DNA from: Roseivirga pacifica
Lineage (GTDB): Bacteria > Bacteroidota > Bacteroidia > Cytophagales > Cyclobacteriaceae
Length of the DNA: 64,000 nt
Reading direction: 5' to 3'
Assembly (NCBI RefSeq): GCF_900111145.1
Contig: NZ_FOIR01000001.1
Coordinates: 1,371,501-1,435,500, forward strand
The notes beneath the pieces were generated by a model. That model saw nothing but the letters and a program-made list of their open reading frames with translations, was not told where the DNA came from and searched no databases. Of this stretch, positions 34,101 through 42,813 are shown piece by piece. Position 1 is the stretch's first letter, and every line of letters begins with the position of its first letter. Both the position numbers and the translations under genes were made by a program.

Positions 34101-34952
34101 CTAAGCCTTAGTTCCTTTTACCATTCGGTCTTTACCCTGAAGGTCTTTTCTTAGCTCACAATCAGTAAAACCGTTAGATTTTAGTAGTGCCAAAACATCC
34201 TCGCCAAATTGTTCGTGTATCTCGAAATACAGTTTTCCTTTGGGCTTTAAGGCTTTGGTAGCTTGTTCAGTAATTATTCGATAAAAAAGCAGCGGATCGT
34301 TATCAGATACAAAAAGCGCCAAAGCCGGATCGTGCTTAAGCACATTCGCATGCATGTTCTCCTTATCCTTCTCTGGAATATAAGGTGGGTTGCTTACAAT
34401 AATGTCGTAAGTGCTTTCAGGTAGCTTTTCATTCAGTATATCCAACCTATTGAAATCAACTTTCGCCTCTAGTTGCCGGGCATTTAGGCTGGCTAAATCA
34501 ATGGCGTCTTCAGCAATATCAATCCCTTCAGCGCTAATGTTTTCTGCTTCAAGCGCCAGCGAAATGGGAATGCAGCCTGTTCCTGTTCCTATGTCGAGCA
34601 GTTTGATTTGATGATTTACCTGGTGGTTATCTTCCAATATCCAATTCACGAGTTCTTCCGTTTCAGGGCGAGGAATAAGGGCGGCAGGAGTAGACTTAAA
34701 TCTGCGGCCGTAGAATTCGGCAAAGCCAACAACGTGCTGTAAAGGAGTGCCTGCTCTCAACAATCTCAAATCATGTTTTAGCAGGTTTTCATCATAGTGA
34801 ATAGGGCTGTTCATTGCCAATTTCATGGCATCGGCATGAAAGCGATCGTGCAAATAATGCTTAGCGAGTGCATTCACTTCGCGCTCCTCATACAAGTTTA
34901 ACAATTGATTGATAACTTGCCGATGTAAGTCTTTTGCAGGTGCTTCAGCCAT
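34101..34952 (-). CDS. prmC: Peptide chain release factor N5-glutamine methyltransferase
   Basis: A 283-residue SAM-dependent methyltransferase that modifies the Gln of the GGQ motif in release factors RF1/RF2. An N-terminal helical domain (about 1-80) precedes the SAM fold with LLDIGTGTGCIPISLALE (about 118-135) and the catalytic NPPY in IVSNPPYIPEKD (about 190). Length is typical. ATG at 34952 is the usual start (an AEAPAKDLHRQVINQLLNLY N-terminus). It is divergent from ribD across about 110 bases. Confidence 0.93.
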   Translation of the reverse strand: MAEAPAKDLHRQVINQLLNLYEEREVNALAKHYLHDRFHADAMKLAMNSPIHYDENLLKHDLRLLRAGTPLQHVVGFAEFYGRRFKSTPAALIPRPETEELVNWILEDNHQVNHQIKLLDIGTGTGCIPISLALEAENISAEGIDIAEDAIDLASLNARQLEAKVDFNRLDILNEKLPESTYDIIVSNPPYIPEKDKENMHANVLKHDPALALFVSDNDPLLFYRIITEQATKALKPKGKLYFEIHEQFGEDVLALLKSNGFTDCELRKDLQGKDRMVKGTKA

Positions 34953-35061
34953 AATGCAAATTAAGGAGATTTTCAGTCTACTATCGAGTTTAGCAGAAAC
35001 TAAGATGTCATTAGAGCAATTGAAAAATACCAGTCCTAATAACTGGGTTGTTTATCCGCCC

Positions 35062-36126
35062 ATGTCATATCCAGATGCAAAATTTATGCAGCGTGCATTG
35101 GAATTAGCTGAGCTTGGTCGAGGTACAGTAAGCCCGAACCCAATGGTGGGCTGCGTAATAGTGCATGATGATAAAATCATAGGCGAAGGCTGGCACCGAA
35201 AGTATGGCGAGGCACATGCTGAAGTAAACGCCATAAATTCCGTGGAGGATGAAAGCCTATTGCCCGAATCGACTTGCTATGTTACACTTGAACCATGTGC
35301 ACACCATGGCAAAACACCACCTTGCGCTGATTTGCTAGTGAGTAAAAAGGTGAAACGAGTGGTTATAGCTGCCGTAGATAGCAATCCGCTTGTTGGTGGA
35401 AAAGGAGTGGAGAAACTGAAAGCCGCAGGGATTGAAGTTGTTGTTGGGCTTTTTGCTGAGTCCGCAATCCATCAAAATATCCGTTTTTTTACCGTGATGG
35501 GAAGGCAGCGACCTTACATTATACTAAAGTGGGCGCAAACTAGCGATGGCTTTGTGGCTAGGGAAAACTTCGACTCTAAGTGGATCAGCAACCCAATGTC
35601 GCGTAGTTTGGTGCACCAGTGGCGTGCCGAAGAAGATGCTATTCTCGTTGGTGCTAATACTGCTACATACGACAACCCACGATTGAATGTAAGAGGTTGG
35701 TCCGGCAAAGATCCGTTAAGGGTTTTAATAGATAGAAACCTGCGTGTCGACCCTATCTTGAACCTTTTCGATGGTAGTATTCCAACGGTAGTTTATAACC
35801 ATGTGAAATCTGAACAAAGCTCTAATCTAGAATTTGTAAAACTAAACCCTGAAGGCTTTTTGGAAGATCTGCTTGATGACCTTCATAAGAGGAAAATTCA
35901 GTCGGTAATAATTGAAGGAGGAAGCGGTGTGCTCAACCTTTTTATTGAAGCTGGCCTTTGGGATGAGGCTAGGGTGTTTACTGCGGGAATTGCCTTTGGA
36001 GCCGGAATAAGTGCACCAAAGATAAATGGAAGAGCGCTTTATACAGAAGATGTATTAAGCGATAAACTCGCTGTGCTTAGAAACAACGCTTTGTTTGCTC
36101 CTGCCGAAAACTCAACGGTTGACTGA
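35062..36126 (+). CDS. ribD: Riboflavin biosynthesis bifunctional deaminase-reductase RibD
   Basis: A 354-residue enzyme for steps two and three of riboflavin synthesis. The N-terminal zinc deaminase has the HAE motif in GEAHAEVNAI and the PCxxxGKTPPC site in LEPCAHHGKTPPCADLL; the C-terminal reductase has ILKWAQTSDGFVA, ISNPMSRSLVHQWRAEEDAI and IIEGGSGVLNLFIEAGLWDE. The open frame extends upstream to 34909, inside prmC, with ATGs at 34954 and 35005; I chose ATG 35062, which gives the family start MSYPDAKFMQRALELAELG. It is followed by msrC after 50 bases. Confidence 0.93.
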   Translation: MSYPDAKFMQRALELAELGRGTVSPNPMVGCVIVHDDKIIGEGWHRKYGEAHAEVNAINSVEDESLLPESTCYVTLEPCAHHGKTPPCADLLVSKKVKRVVIAAVDSNPLVGGKGVEKLKAAGIEVVVGLFAESAIHQNIRFFTVMGRQRPYIILKWAQTSDGFVARENFDSKWISNPMSRSLVHQWRAEEDAILVGANTATYDNPRLNVRGWSGKDPLRVLIDRNLRVDPILNLFDGSIPTVVYNHVKSEQSSNLEFVKLNPEGFLEDLLDDLHKRKIQSVIIEGGSGVLNLFIEAGLWDEARVFTAGIAFGAGISAPKINGRALYTEDVLSDKLAVLRNNALFAPAENSTVD

Positions 36127-36176
36127 ACTGATTTTCCGTATTGACGGTTAACTTTGCACTTCAAAATTTTAGAATT

Positions 36177-36659
36177 ATGGCCGAAGAACTTATCGTTTCT
36201 AATACCGCTTCAAAAGAAGAGAAATATCAATCGCTAATCCCTCAGATTGAGGCATTGGTAACTGGAGAGTCAGACTTGACAGCTAACCTTGCCAACATAG
36301 CTGCGGCCTTAAAGTACGGTATGGATTTCTTCTGGGTGGGCTTCTATTTGGTGAAAGATGATGAGCTAGTACTTGGACCATTCCAAGGGCCAATTGCCTG
36401 TACTCGAATTAGAAAAGGCAAAGGTGTTTGTGGTACGAGCTGGGAAAAGGCCGAAACAGTTCTTGTAGAGAATGTAGATGAGTTTCCTGGTCACATTGCA
36501 TGTAGTTCTGATTCTAAATCGGAGATTGTGTTGCCTGCCATGAAAGATGGGGAAGTGGCATTGATCTTAGATGTAGATTCAGATAAACTCAACGATTTTG
36601 ACGCAACCGATCAGCAATACTTGGAACAGCTAATGAGAGTTGTGGAGGGTTTGCTTTAG
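36177..36659 (+). CDS. msrC: Free methionine-(R)-sulfoxide reductase (GAF domain)
   Basis: A 160-residue single GAF domain protein. Its three cysteines, IACTR, GVCGTSW and IACSSDS, are spaced 10 and 24 residues apart, exactly as C84, C94 and C118 of E. coli fRMsr (YebR), so it should reduce free Met-R-sulfoxide using thioredoxin. YGMDFFWVGFYLVKDDELVL and SEIVLPAMKDGEVALILDVD are family blocks. I chose ATG 36177; an upstream TTG at 36141 would add 12 unconserved residues. Direction and spacing put it behind ribD. Confidence 0.93.
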   Translation: MAEELIVSNTASKEEKYQSLIPQIEALVTGESDLTANLANIAAALKYGMDFFWVGFYLVKDDELVLGPFQGPIACTRIRKGKGVCGTSWEKAETVLVENVDEFPGHIACSSDSKSEIVLPAMKDGEVALILDVDSDKLNDFDATDQQYLEQLMRVVEGLL

Positions 36660-36727
36660 TCCCTAAATAGAAATCACTGTTTCGTTATATTAACAAAGAC
36701 AAACTCTAAGAACAGCTACTAATAACT

Positions 36728-36749
36728 GGTTAACGAATAACAGTTAACC
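36728..36749. terminator. Hairpin between converging msrC and psd
   Basis: GGTTAAC (36728-36734) and GTTAACC (36743-36749) are perfect inverted arms around GAATAACA. There is no T run; it may stop or stabilise either 3' end. Confidence 0.35.
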
Positions 36750-36750
36750 A

Positions 36751-37410
36751 TTACCCCAACTCAGCAATCACTGTTTGGCCGCCTTTGGTTATTTGGCCAT
36801 TCTCTACCGTTATTTTGGCATCAAGCGGTAAGAACAAATCCACACGAGATCCAAACTTAATAAAGCCGAATTCTTTACCCTGAATTACGCTTTGCTCTTC
36901 TTTAATGTACCAGCAAATTCTACGAGCCGCTGCACCAGCAATTTGTCTGATGAGGATTTCAACCCCTTTGTGCAATTCGTAAACAATGGTGGTCCTTTCG
37001 TTCTCTGTGCTCGACTTTGGGTGCCAAGCCACCAAGTATTTGCCCTTGTGGTAGCGGAAGTACTTGATAAGTCCGGTTACAGGATTTCTGTTTACGTGCA
37101 CATTAATTGGCGACATAAAAATAGAAACCTGAATACGCTCTGCTCCTTTAAAGTATTCGTCTTCGGTGGTTTTTTCAATTACCACTACTTTACCATCGGC
37201 AGGCGCAATAACCTGTTTTTCATTGATCTCAATTTTTCTCGTAGGGTTACGGAAAAACTGAAGGAAGAAAAAGAATATAATAGCTGAAATTGCCAGCACT
37301 ATTGCTTGCCATGGCTGACCTACCGCTAGGTAGTTCAAACCAAAGTTCAGCCCAAAAAAGATAAGGAAGAGCACTAAGAGTAGTACCCTTCCTTCTTTAT
37401 GTATTGTCAT
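36751..37410 (-). CDS. psd: Phosphatidylserine decarboxylase
   Basis: A 219-residue proenzyme of the short PSD type, which makes phosphatidylethanolamine. Two N-terminal hydrophobic stretches (about 8-25 and 30-47) anchor it; VIAPADGKVVVIEK, the FMSPINVHVNRNPVTG segment and the self-cleavage site FGSRVDLFLP (Gly-Ser, about residue 192) follow. The Ser becomes the pyruvoyl cofactor. It starts 14 bases downstream of gdhA in the same direction; cdsA, which makes its upstream precursor CDP-diacylglycerol, lies just beyond gdhA. Confidence 0.94.
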   Translation of the reverse strand: MTIHKEGRVLLLVLFLIFFGLNFGLNYLAVGQPWQAIVLAISAIIFFFFLQFFRNPTRKIEINEKQVIAPADGKVVVIEKTTEDEYFKGAERIQVSIFMSPINVHVNRNPVTGLIKYFRYHKGKYLVAWHPKSSTENERTTIVYELHKGVEILIRQIAGAAARRICWYIKEEQSVIQGKEFGFIKFGSRVDLFLPLDAKITVENGQITKGGQTVIAELG

Positions 37411-37424
37411 TGTATAATCATTAA

Positions 37425-38702
37425 TTAGAATCCGCCACGGAACTTGTACGTTTCCGCAACTTTGTCAATCGCCACAATATAAGCAGCTATTCGCATTGGC
37501 ACGCTGTATTTCTGAGAAGCAGAGTAAACTTTCTCAAACGCATCTTTCATAATTCTGTCCGATCTGCGGTTTACACGCTCTCTTGTCCATTTGTAGCCAA
37601 GGCGGTTTTGTACCCACTCAAAGTACGATACAGTTACACCACCGGCATTCGCCAAAATGTCTGGTGCTACCATAATGCCTTTTTCGTTAATAATCTTATC
37701 GGCTTCGGCAGATGTAGGGCCATTAGCACCTTCTACAATTAGCTTCGCTTTAATGTCATTAACATTGCCTAGGTGGATTACATCCTCAATTGCTGCAGGC
37801 ACTAGTACGTCAACTTCTAGTGTAAGTAGATCAGTCGGATCGTCAAGTAGCTCTGCACCGTCAAAACCTTCTAGCGTTCCATTGTTGTTGTTACGGTAGC
37901 CAATCGCTTTGTTAATGTCGATACCGTTTGCATTGTAGTACGCACCAGAAATGTCGCTTACAGAAGTTACTGTACAGCCTCTTTCAGCCAAAAGCAATGC
38001 AGCGTAAGAACCCACGTTACCAAAACCTTGTACAGCCACTGTTGCATGGTAAGGGTTAATCTTTAGCTTTTCCATAGCTGCTAAAGCAGAAACCATTACA
38101 CCACGGCCTGTAGCTTCAACTCTACCTAAAGAGCCACCAAGTACCAATGGTTTACCGGTTACTACAGCATTTACCGTAGTACCCATAGAGCGAGAATACT
38201 CATCCATTAACCAGGCCATTTCTCTTGGGCCTGTACCCATGTCTGGAGCCGGAATATCTCTATCCGGACCAAAGACACCACTCATTGCTTGTGTATAAGC
38301 TCTGGTTAAACGCTCAATTTCACCTGCCGACATTTCGCGTGGGTTACATTTAATACCACCTTTAGCACCGCCATAAGGAATATCAACTACCGCACATTTC
38401 CATGTCATCCAGGCTGCAAGCGCCTTTACCTCATCTAGGTGCACGTCCATAGCATAGCGCACACCACCTTTTGATGGTCCCAAGATGTTCGAGTGAATTA
38501 CTCGGTGGCCTTCAAAAACTTTGATCGACCCATCATCCATGGTGATAGGGAGCGAAACAGAAACTTGTTTTGAGGGAGATTTTAAAACGTTGTACACTTC
38601 TTCGTCCAGTCCCAGCGCTTCGGCTGCGATATTGAATCTGGACATCATTGACTCGAAAGGATTTGCCTTGTCCTTAATCGGAGCCGGTTCAATGTAACCC
38701 AT
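37425..38702 (-). CDS. gdhA: Glutamate dehydrogenase (Glu/Leu/Phe/Val family)
   Basis: A 425-residue dehydrogenase that interconverts glutamate and 2-oxoglutarate plus ammonia. The substrate domain carries KGGVRYAMDVHLDEVKALA and the catalytic Lys in DIPYGGAKGGIKCNP; the Rossmann domain carries VAVQGFGNVGSYAA (about 225) and VEGANGPTSAEAD (about 325). The motif after the GxGxxG, an acidic region in VTSVSDISGAY, fits NAD use. Family members for Leu/Val differ little, so the exact substrate is probable, not certain. A TAATTTTG -7 box is 31 bases upstream; psd follows after 14 bases. Confidence 0.93.
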   Translation of the reverse strand: MGYIEPAPIKDKANPFESMMSRFNIAAEALGLDEEVYNVLKSPSKQVSVSLPITMDDGSIKVFEGHRVIHSNILGPSKGGVRYAMDVHLDEVKALAAWMTWKCAVVDIPYGGAKGGIKCNPREMSAGEIERLTRAYTQAMSGVFGPDRDIPAPDMGTGPREMAWLMDEYSRSMGTTVNAVVTGKPLVLGGSLGRVEATGRGVMVSALAAMEKLKINPYHATVAVQGFGNVGSYAALLLAERGCTVTSVSDISGAYYNANGIDINKAIGYRNNNNGTLEGFDGAELLDDPTDLLTLEVDVLVPAAIEDVIHLGNVNDIKAKLIVEGANGPTSAEADKIINEKGIMVAPDILANAGGVTVSYFEWVQNRLGYKWTRERVNRRSDRIMKDAFEKVYSASQKYSVPMRIAAYIVAIDKVAETYKFRGGF

Positions 38703-38732
38703 AGGGAAAAATCGTTGTTTTTAAGATCGGGT

Positions 38733-38740
38733 CAAAATTA
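38733..38740 (-). promoter_or_regulatory. -7 promoter box for gdhA (TAATTTTG)
   Basis: A perfect TAnnTTTG on the minus strand, 31 bases before the gdhA ATG, with a TTG about 23 bases further upstream. Confidence 0.5.
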
Positions 38741-38787
38741 AGGAAATTTCCTACGATATAGGGCAAGACTTTGCGGCTTATTTGCCA

Positions 38788-39606
38788 CTAAATGACAAGA
38801 TAAATGTAAAGTGTGGCGAACGGTAGCGATAATAGCAGGCCATCGAAGCGATCGAGGAAGCCACCATGCCCTGGTAGGATGGTGCCGCTGTCCTTAATTG
38901 CCAAAGCTCTTTTGAAAAACGACTCTACTAAATCGCCCATGGTGCCAAAAATCGAAATGATGGCGCCAAGCCCTAGCCATTCTACTGTGCTAAGCGAAGG
39001 AAAGTAAAGGCTGAAAACATAGGCTACAACAAGGGATAGCAAAAAGCCGCCAATAGTGCCTTCCCAAGTTTTATTGGGCGAAATGGACTCGTATAGCTTG
39101 TGTTTGCCCAAGGCTTTGCCAGCAAAATAAGCTCCGGTATCGGCAGCCCATTGCGAAAAGAGAATGCCAAGCACCAATCCGTGGTGGTATTCGCCATGAA
39201 TAAAGGCAATGCTGCTCATTAAGCTCAGTGGCAACGACACGTAAATAGTGCCGAATACTGAAAATGAAATATTCGTTACAATTAGGTCCTTCTTCTTTCG
39301 GAACAAGGCCAATATGAAAAGAAAAGAAATTGTAGCCGGAAGTAGCAAAAAGTAGTGTCGTTCTACGCCTGTTTTCGCTTGTAAAAATATAAGAGCGAAC
39401 AACAGCGTACCAACCACCAGTCCCCATGCGGTAAAAGGTCGCTTGCCCGATTTTCGGGTAAGTTGAAAAAACTCTAATAGGCTAAGGAACATAATGGCGA
39501 AAAACACCAGTGCGAATGTCCAGTAATTGTAAACAATGGCAGCAATTAGAATGGAAACGCCAATTACAGCTGTAATTATGCGGGCTAACAAGTTATTCAT
39601 GCCCAA
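38788..39606 (-). CDS. cdsA: Phosphatidate cytidylyltransferase
   Basis: A 272-residue, about eight-TM enzyme that makes CDP-diacylglycerol from phosphatidic acid and CTP. The signature near the C-terminus is complete: SPNKTWEGTIGGFLLS and ALAIKDSGTILPGHGGFLDRFD. It overlaps the DUF2007 gene by 14 bases and is the last gene of the CPBP-DUF2007-cdsA unit. Confidence 0.95.
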   Translation of the reverse strand: MGMNNLLARIITAVIGVSILIAAIVYNYWTFALVFFAIMFLSLLEFFQLTRKSGKRPFTAWGLVVGTLLFALIFLQAKTGVERHYFLLLPATISFLFILALFRKKKDLIVTNISFSVFGTIYVSLPLSLMSSIAFIHGEYHHGLVLGILFSQWAADTGAYFAGKALGKHKLYESISPNKTWEGTIGGFLLSLVVAYVFSLYFPSLSTVEWLGLGAIISIFGTMGDLVESFFKRALAIKDSGTILPGHGGFLDRFDGLLLSLPFATLYIYLVI

Positions 39607-39805
39607 ATTTTATTTCTTCGTTTATCAGTTTGATGGCCGGAATAACAGCGTCTGGAGACACGCGCACTTCGAGCATTCCTATTTTGTAGGCGTGATCTTT
39701 TAAGTTGATTACCACGGCATTGTAGCCAGCGTTTTCGAGCACATCTTTTACAATTTGAACTTGAAGTTCACTATCCGATTTATAGACGGTTTGCCAGCTA
39801 CTCAC
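39593..39805 (-). CDS. DUF2007-type putative signal-transducing protein
   Basis: A 70-residue protein with the DUF2007/PF09413 layout: W-x-x-V-Y-x-S-x-x-x-x-x-x-I-V-K at the start, LENAGYNAVVINLK, and VRVSPDAVIPAIKLINE, a small ferredoxin-like fold named 'putative signal transducing protein' with no established function. It overlaps the upstream CPBP gene by ATGA and the downstream cdsA by 14 bases, so it is translationally linked to both. Confidence 0.85.
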   Translation of the reverse strand: MSSWQTVYKSDSELQVQIVKDVLENAGYNAVVINLKDHAYKIGMLEVRVSPDAVIPAIKLINEEIKFGHE

Positions 39806-40809
39806 GTATGTTTTTTTTGCTTAAGATAGTGATTCCTAAACAGGAACATGAGTGCCGCAAAAAATATTAAACCAATTAGGCTAAGTGTTATTGGCATGCT
39901 TTCAGGGTCTTCCATATCAGAGTCTATTAATCCCAATGAAAACAAGTAGGCTACAATTACGCCAATACCATTGTTGGCAATGTGGCCAATAATAGGGTAC
40001 CAAATATTGCCCGACCAAACATAGAGGTAGCCGAATATTGCTCCAAGCACCATTCTTGGTACCAAGCCGAATATTTGCATGTGAATAGCACTGAAAATAA
40101 AGGCGGCTACCCAAATGGCAACATGTTGGTTTTTAACCACTCGTTGGAGCCCGTTTTGAAGTACACCTCTAAATAGCAACTCTTCGCCAACACCAGGTAA
40201 AATGGCTATGGCAAAAAAGCCAAGTAAAAATTGACCGAAAGAGTCGAAGGTGGTAAAGCGCTCGGTAGCAGCTGCCAAATCGTCTTCCATTTGTCTGGCC
40301 CATTGCTCAAACCCAGACATGAATTCTGGGAATGTCCAGCCCATGTTCCATTCTATGATGTAGGCATTTACAAACATAAATGCGAAAGTGGCGCCTACTA
40401 CAATGAGCAATAACAGTGGGTTTACTTTATGTTCGGTAGAAAGGCTTTTTATAGGCTTTTTGGCCACTACTCTTAAGTAGAACCACGGAGTTACAAAGGT
40501 AAAGAACAGTGTGTAGAGCATTTGACTCACCAAGGCGGCTTCCATGCTTACGGCATCGTATAGACTGTTTGGGTCGTTTAGTAAAGACTCTATTGAAAGC
40601 CCATTGGCAATGGCCATGCCCAACATTACTATTGAGGCCAGTAGTTGCCCAACAAAGAAACCAACCAACACAAGTCCAATGACTATCATGAGGTTGTTTC
40701 CGGCTGGAATTTCTTTCACCTTTTTTACGGCTATGGTTTGCTCATTAGCAGCGATGTTATCACCTAATTCTGAGCTTACTATATCCGTCCCGTTATCATT
40801 TCTCGACAT
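39802..40809 (-). CDS. CPBP-family intramembrane metalloprotease
   Basis: A 335-residue membrane protein with about eight hydrophobic segments. The CPBP (ABI) motifs are present: EELLFRGVLQNGLQR (EExxxR, about residue 211), FIFSAIHMQIFG (FxxxH, about 240) and a third HIANNGIGVIV (HxxxN, about 275). Family members are Rce1-like glutamate proteases; bacterial ones are often linked to peptide or envelope processing, and the substrate here is unknown. It begins the CPBP-DUF2007-cdsA unit and is divergent from dusB. ATG at 40809. Confidence 0.88.
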   Translation of the reverse strand: MSRNDNGTDIVSSELGDNIAANEQTIAVKKVKEIPAGNNLMIVIGLVLVGFFVGQLLASIVMLGMAIANGLSIESLLNDPNSLYDAVSMEAALVSQMLYTLFFTFVTPWFYLRVVAKKPIKSLSTEHKVNPLLLLIVVGATFAFMFVNAYIIEWNMGWTFPEFMSGFEQWARQMEDDLAAATERFTTFDSFGQFLLGFFAIAILPGVGEELLFRGVLQNGLQRVVKNQHVAIWVAAFIFSAIHMQIFGLVPRMVLGAIFGYLYVWSGNIWYPIIGHIANNGIGVIVAYLFSLGLIDSDMEDPESMPITLSLIGLIFFAALMFLFRNHYLKQKKHT

Positions 40810-40844
40810 AATGGCGTAAATTTACGCGAATTTTCGAATTGGCT

Positions 40845-41840
40845 TTGGTAAAGATAGAAAACATAGAAGTAGGCGAGTTTCCATTGTTGTTGGCACCGAT
40901 GGAAGATGTGAGTGATCCACCATTTAGAGCGGTTTGCAAAGAAAATGGCGCGGATTTAATGTATACCGAGTTTATCTCTTCGGAGGGGCTTATACGCAAT
41001 GCCGCCAAGAGTGTGCAAAAGCTCGATATTTACGACTACGAGCGCCCGATTGGTATCCAGATTTTTGGAGATAAAATTGAGTCGATGCGTGAGGCTGCAG
41101 CCATTGCCGAAGGTGCACAGCCAGAGCTGATAGATATTAACTATGGTTGCCCAGTTAAGAAAGTGGCCTGCAAAGGAGCCGGAGCGGGAATTCTGCTAGA
41201 TATTCCTAAAATGCAGAAAATGACCGAGGAGATTGTAAAGCAAGTGAGCTTACCGGTTACTGTAAAGACCCGCTTGGGTTGGGACGATAGCACTATTAGA
41301 ATTGTGGAAGTAGCCAAGCGCCTGCAAGATGTGGGCATTAAGGCATTGACCATTCATGGCAGAACGCGTAAGCAGATGTACAAAGGCGTAGCCGATTGGA
41401 CGAAAATCGCTGAAGTGAAAAACCATCCTGATATTCACATTCCAATTTTTGGCAACGGTGATATCGACTCGCCACAAAAGGCGCTGGAATACAAAAATGA
41501 ATATGGTGTTGACGGTATTATGATTGGTCGTGCATCGATCGGTTACCCTTGGATATTTAAGGAGATAAAACACTATATGGCTACTGGCGAAACTTTACCG
41601 CCACCAACAATGGCCGAGCGTGTTGATGTCGCCAAAAGGCACCTTCAGTTCTCTTTGGAATGGAAAAGCGAGCGTCAAGGCATTTATGAAATGCGTAGGC
41701 ACTACACCAATTATTTCCGCGGTATTCCAAACTTTAAGCCTTATAGAACACAACTTGTTGAATCGGAAGATCCGCAGTTCCTATTCGACCTGCTTGATGA
41801 GATCGGGCACAAGTTTGAAGATACCTTTATGATGGCATAA
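40845..41840 (+). CDS. dusB: tRNA-dihydrouridine synthase (Dus, DusB type)
   Basis: A 331-residue FMN enzyme that reduces uridines of the tRNA D-loop or nearby. Markers are LLLAPMEDVSDPPFRAVC at the start, DINYGCPVKKVACKGAGAGI with the catalytic Cys in NYGCPVKK (about residue 103), LTIHGRTRKQMYKG and GNGDIDSPQKALEY. No ATG lies before the conserved block: I chose TTG at 40845 (M-V-K-I in the family); TTG at 40839 would add two residues. It is divergent from the CPBP gene. Confidence 0.93.
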   Translation: MVKIENIEVGEFPLLLAPMEDVSDPPFRAVCKENGADLMYTEFISSEGLIRNAAKSVQKLDIYDYERPIGIQIFGDKIESMREAAAIAEGAQPELIDINYGCPVKKVACKGAGAGILLDIPKMQKMTEEIVKQVSLPVTVKTRLGWDDSTIRIVEVAKRLQDVGIKALTIHGRTRKQMYKGVADWTKIAEVKNHPDIHIPIFGNGDIDSPQKALEYKNEYGVDGIMIGRASIGYPWIFKEIKHYMATGETLPPPTMAERVDVAKRHLQFSLEWKSERQGIYEMRRHYTNYFRGIPNFKPYRTQLVESEDPQFLFDLLDEIGHKFEDTFMMA

Positions 41841-41892
41841 TTGTTTCGTCTAATTCCCTAATTATTCTACATTTGGGCTTCTTAATTGGAGC

Positions 41893-42813
41893 ATGAAAAA
41901 TACGAATGTTTTAGCCTGGGGTATATTGGCCATTTTAGCCCTTATTTGGGGTAGTAGCTTTATTCTTATAAAACGTGGGTTAGAGGTTTTTGGCCCTGGC
42001 GAGGTAGGCGCTGTTCGTATTTTGGCGGCTTGCCTTTTTTTGGTACCTGTGAGTATTCCTCGCTTAAGAAAACTGAGTCCAAGGCACATAAAGCTGCTCT
42101 TTTTAATTGGCTTGGTGGGGACATTTTTCCCTGCATTTCTTTTTGCAATAGGCCAAACAAGACTGGACAGTGGAATTACTGGAGTGCTCAATGGTTTGAC
42201 ACCTATTTTTACCCTCATTATTGGTGGGCTTTTCTTTCAGCAGAAATTTACCAAACACAATTACATTGGGTTAATTCTGGCTTTTGTGGGCACCGTAGTA
42301 CTGCTTACGGCTGGCAGCGGAGGTGACATTAGTGAGTTTAATTATTACGCATTCTTTATAGTACTCGCCACTTTGTGTTATGGAACCAACCTCAATGTGA
42401 TTAAACGTTATTTGGCAGACTTAAACCCTGTAGTGATTACCAGTGTAAGTATTCTGTTGGTTGGGCCATTTGCAGGTATTTACTTGCTTACCGCCACCGA
42501 TTTCGAAACTAAATTAGCAACTGCAGAGGGCGCATGGCGAGCCTTGGGTTATGTGTCTTTACTTGGTGTTATGGGTACGGCTTTGGCGCTTATTCTCTTT
42601 AACAAACTAGTGCAAATTACCACGCCAATTTTTTCTAGTACGGTTACTTACCTTATTCCTATTGTGGCACTTACCTGGGGGATATTAGATGGTGAAACCC
42701 TAATTCTTGGGCAGATGATTGGGATTGCGTCCATACTAGTTGGAGTGTTTATTACTAACAGAAAGAAGAAAATGGAGGCTAAAACTAATTCTCCTCAGAA
42801 TTCTCAAGCCTAA
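41893..42813 (+). CDS. EamA/DMT-family transporter
   Basis: A 306-residue protein with ten hydrophobic segments in two EamA repeats (about 8-150 and 158-296). The first repeat starts WGILAILALIWGSSFILIKR and contains TGVLNGLTPIFTLIIGGLFF; the second ends LVGVFITNRKKK. Members export small metabolites such as amino acids; the substrate cannot be told. The last 29 bases overlap the 3' end of the converging EEP gene. Confidence 0.9.
   Translation: MKNTNVLAWGILAILALIWGSSFILIKRGLEVFGPGEVGAVRILAACLFLVPVSIPRLRKLSPRHIKLLFLIGLVGTFFPAFLFAIGQTRLDSGITGVLNGLTPIFTLIIGGLFFQQKFTKHNYIGLILAFVGTVVLLTAGSGGDISEFNYYAFFIVLATLCYGTNLNVIKRYLADLNPVVITSVSILLVGPFAGIYLLTATDFETKLATAEGAWRALGYVSLLGVMGTALALILFNKLVQITTPIFSSTVTYLIPIVALTWGILDGETLILGQMIGIASILVGVFITNRKKKMEAKTNSPQNSQA

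Noticed and set aside
34909-35061. Extended N-terminus for RibD
   Set aside because: It would overlap prmC and adds 51 residues unlike the family; ATG 35062 gives the conserved start.
36141-36176. TTG start extending msrC by 12 residues
   Set aside because: The extra residues are hydrophobic and unconserved; ATG 36177 fits fRMsr length.
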